In this document: in pieces, positions 33,613 to 42,374 of the stretch
How positions within the stretch are numbered: position 1 is the stretch's first letter
Layout of the letters: each line of letters begins with the position of its first letter
Assembly: GCA_019636235.1 (NCBI GenBank)
Contig: JAHBXW010000025.1
Location: forward strand, 1 to 64,000
Direction of reading: 5' to 3'
DNA length: 64,000 bases
Origin: Planctomyces sp.
Lineage (GTDB): Bacteria; Planctomycetota; Planctomycetia; Planctomycetales; Planctomycetaceae
Program-made: the position numbers and the translations under genes
Notes under the pieces: generated by a model
Databases searched by the model: none
What the model saw: the letters and a program-made list of their open reading frames with translations, nothing else
Told to the model about the DNA's origin: nothing

Positions 33613-34809
33613 ATGGACACCACCAACGGCGCTCTCAACCGCAAGCTTCGCATGGCCCTGGTCGGGGGCGGCCAGGGGGCGTTCATCGGTCGCGTGCACG
33701 CCACCGCCGCCGTGCTCGACAACCGCGCCGAACTTGTCGCCGGCGCGCTGTCCTCGAACCCCGAGAAGGCCAAAGCCTCCGCCCCCGCCTACGACATCCC
33801 GCCCGAGCGGGCCTACGGCTCGATCGAGGAACTCGTCGAGAAGGAGGCGAAGCTGCCCGCCGATCAGCGGATCGACTTCGTGAGCGTGGCGACGCCGAAC
33901 CATACGCACTTCGCGATCGCCAAGGCGGCGGCTGAGGCCGGGTTCAATGTCATCTGCGACAAGCCGATGACATTCGACCTCAAGCAGGCCGAGGAACTCC
34001 AGAAGCTGGTCGAGAAGACGGGAGTGGTGTTCGCGGTCTCGCACAACTACACGGGCTACCCGCTGGTTCGGCAGGCGCGGGCCATGATTCTCAACGGGGA
34101 GCTGGGAGAGATTCAGGCCGTCCGCTCGAATTACATTCAGGGCTGGCTGCGTTCGCGGCTCGAGGAATCGGATCAGAAGCAGGCCAAGTGGCGGACCGAT
34201 CCGTCGAAGTCGGGCGCCGCCGGCTGTTTCGGCGACATCGCGACGCACGCCTACAACCTGGCGAGGTACATGACGGGCCTGCTGCCGGATCAGGTGTCCT
34301 GCCATCTGAAGATCTTCGAGCCGGGACGTTCGCTGGACGACTACGGCTGCGCGATCATGTCGTTCGAGAACGGCGCGCTGGGCACGGTCACCGCCAGCCA
34401 GATTTCGCACGGCCGCGAGAACGACCTGTTCATCGAGATCGACGGCACGAAAGGGGCGCTGGAGTGGCATCAGGAGGAGCCGAACAAGCTGATCCTCCGT
34501 CGCAACGGCGATCCGCTGAAGGTGTACACCCGCAACGGCGGGCCGTATCTGTCGGAGATCGCGGGGGCGTCGTCGCGCCTGCCGGCGGGGCATCCCGAGG
34601 CGTTCTTTGAAGCGTTCGCGAACATTTACCGGTCGGCCTACGACGCGATGGTCGAGCGCGCCACGGGCAGCAAGTTCGAGACGAAAAACACCGTCTATCC
34701 GAACGTCTACGACGGCGTCGAAGGCATGTACTTCATTCAGCAATGCGTCGAATCGAGCCGTCAGCAGGGGTCGTGGCTGCCGTTGAAGCACGCCTCCGCA
34801 CGGCGCTGA
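33613..34809 (+). CDS. Gfo/Idh/MocA family oxidoreductase
   Basis: NAD(P)-dependent sugar or inositol oxidoreductase. The Rossmann domain starts with RMALVGGGQGAFIGRVHA, followed by FVSVATPNHTHFAIAKAAAEAGFNVICDKPM (in parts: ATPNHTHF and CDKPM, where Lys in the DKP box is catalytic). The C-terminal domain has GDIATHAYNLARYMTG and ETKNTVYPNVYDGVEGMYFI. 398 residues, normal. The ATG at 33613 has GGGAT before it but no strong ribosome-binding site. It lies between rfbA and a DegT aminotransferase, a common neighbourhood for making unusual sugars; a terminator ends the transcript before the aminotransferase. Substrate unknown. Confidence 0.9.
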   Translation: MDTTNGALNRKLRMALVGGGQGAFIGRVHATAAVLDNRAELVAGALSSNPEKAKASAPAYDIPPERAYGSIEELVEKEAKLPADQRIDFVSVATPNHTHFAIAKAAAEAGFNVICDKPMTFDLKQAEELQKLVEKTGVVFAVSHNYTGYPLVRQARAMILNGELGEIQAVRSNYIQGWLRSRLEESDQKQAKWRTDPSKSGAAGCFGDIATHAYNLARYMTGLLPDQVSCHLKIFEPGRSLDDYGCAIMSFENGALGTVTASQISHGRENDLFIEIDGTKGALEWHQEEPNKLILRRNGDPLKVYTRNGGPYLSEIAGASSRLPAGHPEAFFEAFANIYRSAYDAMVERATGSKFETKNTVYPNVYDGVEGMYFIQQCVESSRQQGSWLPLKHASARR

Positions 34810-34833
34810 ATCGCATTTCGATCGGGAAAATCG

Positions 34834-34861
34834 AGGCCCGGGGCGGAATCGCTCCGGGCCT
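34834..34861 (+). terminator. Terminator hairpin after the Gfo/Idh/MocA gene
   Basis: AGGCCCGG (34834-34841) pairs with CCGGGCCT (34854-34861); an inner GGCGG.. pairing can extend it. TTTC follows. It lies 25 nt after the stop codon. Confidence 0.7.
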
Positions 34862-35077
34862 TTCGCATTCAAGCGGACCCAGGGGGGCGAAGCGTCCTGC
34901 ATCAGTCCCGCCAACGGCTGATCGAAACCGCGGCGCACCCCGTCTTGACTCATTTTCGCGTGTCGCCGTAAAGTTCCGCCCCGCTGAAGACTTCGCGGTC
35001 CGCGGGTGTGCCGGACCGCGGCAGAACGATCATCCAGGGACGGTTGATCGCCGTGCTTTTCGAAAGAGTGCGACAGG

Positions 35078-36286
35078 ATGTCCGCCACGATCCCTGCGGT
35101 GGTCGGGGAACTCCCCGGCTGGCCGGAATTCGACGATGAACAGCGCGAAGCCGTGGACCGGGTCCTGCGCTCCGGCCGCGTGAATTACTGGACGGGCGAG
35201 GAGACTCGGCTGTTCGAGCGCGAGTACGCGGCGGCGCTGGATGTGCCGCACGCCGTCGCCGTCTCCAATGGAACTGTGGCGCTCGAATGCGCATTGGCGG
35301 CGCTCGAAGTTGGGCCGGGCGATGAAGTCGTCGTGCCCAGCCGCACGTTTCTGGCGACTGCCAGCAGCGTGGCGATGCGCGGCGCGCGGCCGGTGTTCGC
35401 CGACGTCGACGCCAACAGCGGGAACATGACCGCGGGGACGGTGGAGGCCGTGCTGACGCCCCGGACGAAGGCGGTGATTGCCGTGCATCTGGCCGGCTGG
35501 CCCTGCGAGATGGACGAGCTGTGCCATCTCGCGCGGTCGCGGGGCCTGGCGATGATCGAAGACTGCGCACAGGCGCACGGCGCGACGTACCGCGGCCGAC
35601 CGGTCGGGACCTGGGGCGACATCGGCTGCTTCTCGTTCTGCCAGGACAAGATTCTGACGACGGGGGGCGAGGGGGGACTGGTCGTGACGAGCGATCCGCA
35701 GCTGTGGCAGCGGATGTGGAGCTTCAAGGATCACGGCAAGAGCTGGGACGCCGTCTACAACCGGACGCACAGCGGGCTGTTCAAATGGCTGCATGAATCG
35801 CTGGGGACCAATGGCCGGATGGCGGAAATGCAGGCTGCGATCGGTCGGATTCAGCTGCGTCGGCTGGGGGAGTGGTCGTCGCGGAGGCGCCGGAACGCGG
35901 CGGCCTTCGATGTGGCGCTGGCGGGCGTGCCGGGGCTGCATATCGTGACGCCGCCCGCGCACGTCGAGCATGCGTACTACAAATACTACGCGTTCGTGGA
36001 AGAGCGCGAACTGACCCCCGGCTGGACGCGCGATCGGCTGGCGCTGACGCTGCAGCAGGCCGGCGTGCCCTGCGGTTCGGGGAGCTGCTCGGAGATCTAC
36101 CGCGAGGGGGCGCTGGCCCCGTTCGCGCCGGAGACTGCGCGGACGACGGCGCGGCGGCTGGGCGAAACCAGTCTGATGCTGCTCGTCCACCCCACGCTGA
36201 CCGAAGCCCACATCCGCGCGATGGGGGACGCCGTGCGAGCGGCGTTCTTCCTGGCGGCTGATGAACGTCCGCGGCTGGCCGCCTGA
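35078..36286 (+). CDS. DegT/DnrJ/EryC1/StrS family sugar aminotransferase
   Basis: PLP-dependent aminotransferase for nucleotide-linked keto-sugars. Marks are SNGTVALECALAALEVGPGDEVVVPSRTFLATAS (start: SNGTVALECAL), IAVHLAGWPCEMD, IEDCAQAHGATYRGRPVGTWGDIGCFSFCQDKILTTGGEGG in parts, with Lys191 in DKILTTGGEGG as the PLP lysine, and MAEMQAAIGRIQL. The C-terminal half has GVPCGSGSCSEIY. 402 residues, normal. ATG at 35078 with GACAGGA just upstream. The next gene, a CapD-like dehydratase, lies 48 nt downstream, which fits an operon that makes an amino-sugar from a 4-keto intermediate. Confidence 0.92.
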   Translation: MSATIPAVVGELPGWPEFDDEQREAVDRVLRSGRVNYWTGEETRLFEREYAAALDVPHAVAVSNGTVALECALAALEVGPGDEVVVPSRTFLATASSVAMRGARPVFADVDANSGNMTAGTVEAVLTPRTKAVIAVHLAGWPCEMDELCHLARSRGLAMIEDCAQAHGATYRGRPVGTWGDIGCFSFCQDKILTTGGEGGLVVTSDPQLWQRMWSFKDHGKSWDAVYNRTHSGLFKWLHESLGTNGRMAEMQAAIGRIQLRRLGEWSSRRRRNAAAFDVALAGVPGLHIVTPPAHVEHAYYKYYAFVEERELTPGWTRDRLALTLQQAGVPCGSGSCSEIYREGALAPFAPETARTTARRLGETSLMLLVHPTLTEAHIRAMGDAVRAAFFLAADERPRLAA

Positions 36287-36334
36287 CAATCCACCGACTC
36301 CCGAGACACCCGCACACCGAGGACACCTGGACGG

Positions 36335-38194
36335 ATGCGAAACCGCCTGGCTGCGATCCTGCCGGCCTACCTCGCGCTGTACGCGGCCTGTTACGGGCTC
36401 GCGTTCGGCATTCGGTTCGATTTCGCGACTCCCGACGAGTACGAGGGGGTCGCCTGGACGACGCTGCCGTTTGTGCTGGCGGTGAAATTTCTGTGGTGCG
36501 CGGCGACGCGCGAGTGGCAGCGGACGTATCGCTACGTGACGGTTGTGGACCTCGCGGCGGTGGCGGGCAGCAGCCTGGGCGCGGCTGCGACGCTGTTGGC
36601 GCTGAACTCGACGATCCTGCATGGCTGCCCGATTCCGCGATCGGTGATCTGCGTCGACTTCGCGCTGACGCTGCTGGCCGTCGGCGCGCTGCGGACGGGC
36701 TATCGCGCGCATCATGAGCTGCTGCGCCCCCGATTGGTGAAACGGAAGAAGCAACGGGCTTTGATTTACGGCGTGCGGCGTTCCTCGCTGGCGATCCTGC
36801 GAATGCTGCAGGCGACGCAGTCGCTGGAGCAGACGTATCGGCTGAAGGGTTTCGTCGATCCGTCGGAGCAGGCTCAGCAGTCTCGCATCGGGGGCCTGCC
36901 GGTGTTTCCGATTCGCGAGGGCTGGGCGGCGCTCAAAGCTCAGACCAAGGCCCGGCACCTGCTGATTCCGGGGGGCACGCCGGGGCGCATCGTCCGCGAG
37001 CTGCTGCACGTGTGCAGCGAACTGCAGATCCGCGTGCACGTGATTCCGATGGTCGACGATCTGGTCGATGGCCGGTTCACGCTGAGCGTCCGCGACGTCA
37101 CTGTCAGCGATCTGCTGCGGCGCGAGCCGAACCAGCTCGACCTGGAGGCGATCCAGCACTGCGTGACGGATCGGCGGGTGCTGGTGACGGGGGGCGCGGG
37201 GAGCATCGGCAGCGAACTGTGCCGGCAGTTGTGGGAACTGCAGCCCGAGTCGCTGACGGTCTTTGATCAGTCGGAATACGGAGTGTTCTGCCTGGAGCGG
37301 GAGTTTTACGGGCAATATGGCCCGCAGCCCAACCTGCGATTCGTCGTGGGAGACGTCCTGGACGCGCAGGCGCTCGATCGCGTGTTCAGCGAACAGCGGC
37401 CGCAGGTCGTGTATCATGCGGCGGCGTACAAGCACGTGCCGCTGATGGAAGAGAACCCGCAGGCCGCGATCGTGAACAACGTGTTCGGGACCCGGGCGGT
37501 GGCGGACGCGGCGGATCGCTGGGGGGCCGAGCGGTTTGTTCAGATTTCGACGGACAAGGCGGTTCGGCCCTCGAGCGTGATGGGAGCCACGAAGCTGGTC
37601 GCCGAGCGCTACGTGCAGGCGCTGTCGCAGACCTCGGACACGTCGTTCATGATCGTGCGGTTCGGCAACGTTCTGAATTCGATGGGCAGCGTCGTGCCGA
37701 CGTTCCGCCGGCAGATCGAGGCCGGGGGGCCGATCACCGTCACCGATCCGGAGATGAAGCGATTCTTCATGACGATCCCGGAGGCGGTGCAACTGGTGAT
37801 CCAGGCGGGCGCCATCGGCCCGTCGGGACACGTGATGATCCTGGACATGGGCGAGCCGGTGCGGATCGTCGACCTCGCCCGCGACCTGATCCTGTTGTCC
37901 GGGCTGCGCTATCCGGACGACATCGACATTGTGTTCAGCGGCGTGCGTCCCGGAGAGAAACTCGAGGAAGAGTTGTTCTATCCGCAGGAATCGGGAGCGC
38001 GTCCGATCCACGACAAGATCTTCTGCAGCGCGGCGCCGACGGGCCTGTCGGCGATGGGCGTGCTGTCGGACCTGTCGATGCTGGAGGAAGCCTGCGGCCG
38101 CTCCGCTGCCGCGGCCCGATCGGCGCTGACGGAAGTCGTTGAGAAGCACGCCGACCGCACGTGGCTGAAGACGCCGGCGCGTCGCGCCGCCTGA
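36335..38194 (+). CDS. Membrane-bound nucleotide-sugar 4,6-dehydratase/epimerase (CapD/PglF type)
   Basis: Converts UDP-GlcNAc-like sugars to 4-keto-6-deoxy intermediates. The N-terminal ~120 residues have four hydrophobic helices, followed by a linker Rossmann region (RALIYGVRRSS). The SDR domain starts at TGGAGSIGSEL (residues 285-295), with HAAAYKHVPLMEENPQ, catalytic STDKAVRPSSVMGATK and RFGNVLNSMGSVVP. 619 residues, normal for the polytopic group. Membrane attachment agrees with surface-glycan synthesis. Follows the DegT aminotransferase; a further membrane protein starts 14 nt after its stop. UDP-GlcNAc as substrate is inferred from family. Confidence 0.93.
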   Translation: MRNRLAAILPAYLALYAACYGLAFGIRFDFATPDEYEGVAWTTLPFVLAVKFLWCAATREWQRTYRYVTVVDLAAVAGSSLGAAATLLALNSTILHGCPIPRSVICVDFALTLLAVGALRTGYRAHHELLRPRLVKRKKQRALIYGVRRSSLAILRMLQATQSLEQTYRLKGFVDPSEQAQQSRIGGLPVFPIREGWAALKAQTKARHLLIPGGTPGRIVRELLHVCSELQIRVHVIPMVDDLVDGRFTLSVRDVTVSDLLRREPNQLDLEAIQHCVTDRRVLVTGGAGSIGSELCRQLWELQPESLTVFDQSEYGVFCLEREFYGQYGPQPNLRFVVGDVLDAQALDRVFSEQRPQVVYHAAAYKHVPLMEENPQAAIVNNVFGTRAVADAADRWGAERFVQISTDKAVRPSSVMGATKLVAERYVQALSQTSDTSFMIVRFGNVLNSMGSVVPTFRRQIEAGGPITVTDPEMKRFFMTIPEAVQLVIQAGAIGPSGHVMILDMGEPVRIVDLARDLILLSGLRYPDDIDIVFSGVRPGEKLEEELFYPQESGARPIHDKIFCSAAPTGLSAMGVLSDLSMLEEACGRSAAAARSALTEVVEKHADRTWLKTPARRAA

Positions 38195-38208
38195 GAGCGG
38201 AACGTCGC

Positions 38209-39798
38209 ATGCCGCGCGATCTCCAGTTCGACGAACCGCCGCCGCCCAGCCGGTTGCGGCCGATCGTCGCGGCGACGATCGCCTGTCTGCCGTTTCTGCT
38301 GTTTCCCGCGATCCATTATCGCATCTGCGGCGACGAGGCGACGGGGCTGACGACGTACGACATGCCGTATTACACGGCGAACGCGCGGGCCGTGCTGGAT
38401 CGCGGCTCGCTGGGGACGTACCCCAACCCTTTCGACGCCGATCCCGCGGCCCCGTCGATCTACTTTCACTGGTTGATCGGACTGCTGGCGATCCTGACCG
38501 GGCCGCTGGGGATCGACCCGGGGCTGGCGCTCCTGGCGATCGGGATCGCTGGCGGCTGGTGGGCGGCGCGGCTGATGTACTCGCTGGTCGTCGAACTGCG
38601 CGGGGACGACGCGTTCACGCTGCCGCTGTACTTTTCGACGATGTGGGGAGGCGGGCTTCTGGCGCTGGGGCGGATCGTCGCCAACCTGGCGTCCGAGCGG
38701 GCGTGGAACGATTCCCTGCTGGCGTTCGATCCGGGTCAGGGGCTGTGGTGCCTGAACTTCGGCCGCAATCTGATTCTGCCGATGGAGGCCGTTTATCACG
38801 CGCTGATGATCGGCTTGTGGCTGGCGATTCTGCGCCGCCGCTGGCGATCCGCGGCGACGTGCCTGGCGCTGCTCGCGTCGACGCATCCCTTCTCGGGCGC
38901 GCAGGCGCTGGCGATCGTCGGCGCCTGGCTGGGCGTGAGCTGGCGGAACCGCGAGCAGCGGCCGCCGATGTCGTTCTACGCCATCTGGCTGGGCGTCGCG
39001 ATCGCGTTCGCGGCGTACTACTTTCTGTACCTGCCGTCGTATCCGCAGCACGCCGCGCTGCAGCAGACTTGGACGCTGGAGTGGACGCTGAACGGCCTTC
39101 AGATGGCGCTGGCCTGGGGGCCCGCAGCCGTGCTGGCGGTTCTGTCGCTGTTGAGCAGCACCGCGTGGCAGCGACGATGCCGGTTCCTGATGACGGCCGC
39201 CGTCGTGTCGTTCCTGCTGGCGAACCATCACTGGTTCATGACGCCCCGGCAGCCAATTCATTTCTCTCGGGGTTACATCTGGACGCCGTTGTGGCTGATG
39301 GGGCTGCCGGCATTCTCGGTGCTGCTGCGGCGACCGCTGGCGAATCCGCTGCAGATGCTGGGCGTCGCGCTGGTGCTGGGGCTGACTGTGCTGGACAACG
39401 CCGCGTTCCTGGCGGTTTCGTCGCAGCGGATGCGGGATCTGGGCTTCGCGCTCTCGACCGATGAGCGGCGGATGTTCGAGTCGATGCGGCAGTCCGGCCT
39501 CACACAGGTGCTGCTCGCCGACGATCCCCGGCTGGGCTATCTCGCGGCGGCTTACACCTCGGTCCGGCCCTACCTGGGACATAAATACAACACGCCGAGC
39601 TACGACCGCCGACTGGAGAGCCTGCAGCAATGGATGAATGACGAGGAGCCGGGGGACCTGCTGATCGGGTGCGACCTGTTTCTGTCGACGACGCCGGAAT
39701 CGGCGGCGCGGATCGAGGCCTCTGGATGGGAGCCGATGCTGGAACACGGGGGGCTGAGCCTGTGGCGCAAGGTCGCTTTCCGCGTTCCGGCTGAATAG
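38209..39798 (+). CDS. Polytopic membrane protein of the polysaccharide cluster
   Basis: 529 residues with about ten hydrophobic helices and a C-terminal globular part (from about residue 405, RMRDLGFALSTDERRMFESM). The first loop has CGDEATGLTTYDMPYY, an acidic stretch at the place where GT-C-fold glycosyltransferases carry their catalytic acid. That makes it a candidate lipid-linked glycosyltransferase, but I see no strong family signature. ATG at 38209, 14 nt after the preceding stop, so it is in the same operon; an earlier GTG at 38161 would overlap the previous gene. Downstream is a HAD hydrolase. Role is inferred from context. Confidence 0.65.
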   Translation: MPRDLQFDEPPPPSRLRPIVAATIACLPFLLFPAIHYRICGDEATGLTTYDMPYYTANARAVLDRGSLGTYPNPFDADPAAPSIYFHWLIGLLAILTGPLGIDPGLALLAIGIAGGWWAARLMYSLVVELRGDDAFTLPLYFSTMWGGGLLALGRIVANLASERAWNDSLLAFDPGQGLWCLNFGRNLILPMEAVYHALMIGLWLAILRRRWRSAATCLALLASTHPFSGAQALAIVGAWLGVSWRNREQRPPMSFYAIWLGVAIAFAAYYFLYLPSYPQHAALQQTWTLEWTLNGLQMALAWGPAAVLAVLSLLSSTAWQRRCRFLMTAAVVSFLLANHHWFMTPRQPIHFSRGYIWTPLWLMGLPAFSVLLRRPLANPLQMLGVALVLGLTVLDNAAFLAVSSQRMRDLGFALSTDERRMFESMRQSGLTQVLLADDPRLGYLAAAYTSVRPYLGHKYNTPSYDRRLESLQQWMNDEEPGDLLIGCDLFLSTTPESAARIEASGWEPMLEHGGLSLWRKVAFRVPAE

Positions 39799-39850
39799 GT
39801 ATGTTCGCGGACTCGCGCCAGTTTCCCTGTTCTTCGCCGACGAGTCCGCC

Positions 39851-40732
39851 GTGTCCGAACCTCTCGCCAATTTCCAGCGCAAGCACGACTACCTGGTCGC
39901 CATCGACTCCGACGGCTGCGCCTTCGATACCATGGAGATCAAGCACAAGGAGTGCTTCATCCCCAATTTCATTCAGCACATGGGGCTGCAGCCGGTTTCG
40001 AAGTACGCCCGCGAGACCTGCGAGTTCGTGAACCTGTACTCGAAGGATCGCGGGGCGAACCGCTTCCCGGCCTATCTCAAGGCGCTCGATCTGCTGGCGC
40101 TGCGGCCCGAGGTGCAGGCCCGGGGTTTCCAGCCGCCGAAGCTGGCCGGCGTGCGGGACTGGACGAAGCGCGAATCGAAGATGTCCAGCGGCAGCGTGAA
40201 ATCGGAAGCCGAACGGACGGGCGATGCGGACCTGGCGCGGGCTTCCGCCTGGTCGGCCGCCGTCGATGCGACGGTCAAGGCGATGGTCCACGGCGTGCCG
40301 CCGTTCCCCGGAGTGAAGGACAGCCTCGAACGGATGTTCCCCCGCGCCGACCTGATCGTCTGCTCGGCGACGCCGACCCCCGCCCTGCAGAAGGAATGGT
40401 CGGAGCACGGCATCGACCGGCACGTGGCGGACATCTGCGGCCAGGAAGTCGGCAGCAAGTCGGAAATTCTCGCCGCGGCGAAGAAGTTCGGCTACGAGCC
40501 CGACAAGATGCTGATGATGGGGGACGCGCCCGGCGACATGAAGGCGGCCATCGCCGTCGGCGCCCGCTACTTCCCGATCAATCCCGGCCACGAAGAAGCC
40601 AGTTGGGCGAAGTTTCTCGACGAGGCGATGGAGCGGTTCTTCAGCGGCTCGTATGCCGGAGACTACGAGAAGACGCTGATCGCCGAGTTCAACGGTTACC
40701 TGCCCGAGTTCCCGTCCTGGAACGTCGCCTGA
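39851..40732 (+). CDS. HAD-superfamily hydrolase
   Basis: 293-residue haloacid-dehalogenase-like phosphatase. Motif I is AIDSDGCAFDTM, where the first Asp is the nucleophile and the second the acid/base; motif II is LIVCSATPTPA with Ser/Thr; motif III Lys lies in GSKSEIL; motif IV is MMGDAPGDMKAA. There is a long insert between motif I and motif II (about residues 40-150), so the cap is of the large helical type. GTG at 39851 is the start. It converges with the next gene 13 nt away. The substrate is unknown; the position after glycan genes suggests a sugar phosphate. Confidence 0.85.
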   Translation: MSEPLANFQRKHDYLVAIDSDGCAFDTMEIKHKECFIPNFIQHMGLQPVSKYARETCEFVNLYSKDRGANRFPAYLKALDLLALRPEVQARGFQPPKLAGVRDWTKRESKMSSGSVKSEAERTGDADLARASAWSAAVDATVKAMVHGVPPFPGVKDSLERMFPRADLIVCSATPTPALQKEWSEHGIDRHVADICGQEVGSKSEILAAAKKFGYEPDKMLMMGDAPGDMKAAIAVGARYFPINPGHEEASWAKFLDEAMERFFSGSYAGDYEKTLIAEFNGYLPEFPSWNVA

Positions 40733-40745
40733 CATCCCGGCGGGT

Positions 40746-42128
40746 TCACCTGGCGGCGCCGTCGGCCGTCAGTTGGGCGTCGAAGCCGATTGCCTGTCCC
40801 GGCGACAACCGGTCGCACTCGATCGTGAGGCGCGGCGCCGCGCCTCCCGAGGCGGTTCGAAATTCGCGGCGTTCGCCGGGGAGCAATCCCCGCAGGGATG
40901 TCTCCGACCGGACTCCGTCGACCGCCGGCCAGGCGTCGTAGTAGATCGGCGCGACGCCCGAATTCGCCACGACGACCAGCGACCGCCCGTCCGCCGACTC
41001 GAACCGCTCGACCCGGATCCGGTAACCGCAGGCCAGGCCGGCCTCGCGGATTCGCTTCCAGCCCGCGTGCTGCGGCTGGTCGGAGCCGATGACGAACGAG
41101 ATGTGGAATTTCGCGGCGGCGCGTTCGAACGGAACGCCGTGCGGGCCGCGCGGGGCGAGGGCCTGCTGTTGGTCGTGTTCGGTGTAATAGCTGAACTCGC
41201 CGCCGGCCGGCGCGCGTCGCCAGCGGTCGCGTCCGAACACGTTCCAGTTGGGCTCGTTTTCCCGCGCGTGCTCGCGGCACAGCAGGGAATCATCGAACAG
41301 TCCGAAGGGCAGCGACCGCAGCGCGGCGGTGTTTGCGAGCGGCGTTCGATCCGCATCCGCGGCGTCGATCGAGATCATCCAAGCCGTCTGCGGAAAGCGC
41401 TCCGCCATGCGCTTCAGGAACTCCGCCTGGAACTCCTTCGAGGGAAACGTGCGGCCGAGAATCTCCGGGCCATCGTAGATGTGGTACTCGGACCACAGCC
41501 CGAATCCGACCTGCAGGAAGGCCAGCCTGGGGTCGTCGTCGTAGCGTTCGGCGAAGCGGTCGTAGAACTCGAGCACGAACTGCTGGTAGCCGGCATGCGA
41601 CCAGTCGGGGAAGCCGGTGGGCTGGCCTTCGCTGGGAGCGTTGGTTTCGCGGTAGTCGGGCAGGGCTTTGATGTGCCTCGGCGCGCTGGATTCGCGACCG
41701 GGATAGGTGTCGTAGAACCGGAAGATGGCCTGATGTCCGCGGCCGGCGATGGCTTCGAGTTTGCGGTCGACGACGGACCAGTCGTACTCCTCCGCGCCCC
41801 GCACGATCTCATCGTATCGCAAGTAGGAGAATTCGAGCTGAATGGCATCCGTCTCAACGCCATCCGCGTCGTCCCACAGGACGATGCCCGTCATGGGCTG
41901 CACGCGATCAACGGCCGCGACGAGGCGAACTGGTCGCAGCGGCTCCTCCGCGGCGGCGATCGCGCCGGTCAACAGGCATGTTGCCAGCGTCGCGGCGACC
42001 GCATCGAATTCGAACGGCCATTTCCACAAAGTGAATCGCTGTGGTTTCCGGAGCGACGCGAAAGCGGCCGTCAACCGCGGGAGACGTGGAGATCGGCCGC
42101 GCTTTGTTGCGATTCGCCGCGTTGGCAT
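40746..42128 (-). CDS. Exported hypothetical protein, glycosidase-like fold
   Basis: About 460 residues. An N-terminal basic stretch is followed by WKWPFEFDAVAATLATCLLTG, a likely signal peptide ending before AEEPLRPV. The mature part begins as a TIM-barrel-like series (QPMTGIVLWDDADG, IQLEFSYLRYDEIV, ELDWSVVDRKLEAIAGRGHQ in spirit) with RFYDTYPGR and QVGFGLWSEYHIYDG; the C-terminal ~90 residues form beta strands (RSLVVVANSGVAPIYYDAWP). It looks like a DUF4832 or glycoside-hydrolase-like exported protein. I chose ATG at 42126-42128, but start is uncertain. The function is not established. Confidence 0.65.
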   Translation of the reverse strand: MPTRRIATKRGRSPRLPRLTAAFASLRKPQRFTLWKWPFEFDAVAATLATCLLTGAIAAAEEPLRPVRLVAAVDRVQPMTGIVLWDDADGVETDAIQLEFSYLRYDEIVRGAEEYDWSVVDRKLEAIAGRGHQAIFRFYDTYPGRESSAPRHIKALPDYRETNAPSEGQPTGFPDWSHAGYQQFVLEFYDRFAERYDDDPRLAFLQVGFGLWSEYHIYDGPEILGRTFPSKEFQAEFLKRMAERFPQTAWMISIDAADADRTPLANTAALRSLPFGLFDDSLLCREHARENEPNWNVFGRDRWRRAPAGGEFSYYTEHDQQQALAPRGPHGVPFERAAAKFHISFVIGSDQPQHAGWKRIREAGLACGYRIRVERFESADGRSLVVVANSGVAPIYYDAWPAVDGVRSETSLRGLLPGERREFRTASGGAAPRLTIECDRLSPGQAIGFDAQLTADGAAR

Positions 42129-42374
42129 TCCAGAACCTCGATGCGAGAGAAAATGGGCGGCGCACTGCGCGCTATTCGATGCAAAATCCACGGCGCGCAT
42201 CACCTCACGGGGAAAACCCGAAAAATCATAGACGCAGTCAGAATCCGAACGCACGCTGCAGTCGTCAGAACTAGGGTTCCCGTGCTGGCCAGGGCGTGAG
42301 GCCCCCGGTTCATTCCGACCGCCGGACCAACGCTCCGCATTGATTTCCCTGCACTCTGGAAACCGGAATTTCTA

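Noticed and set aside
35030-38149. Minus-strand frame of over 1000 codons opposite DegT and CapD genes
   Set aside because: It is His/Arg/Gln-rich with no domain and lies opposite two genes with complete motifs; third-position GC bias opens this frame.
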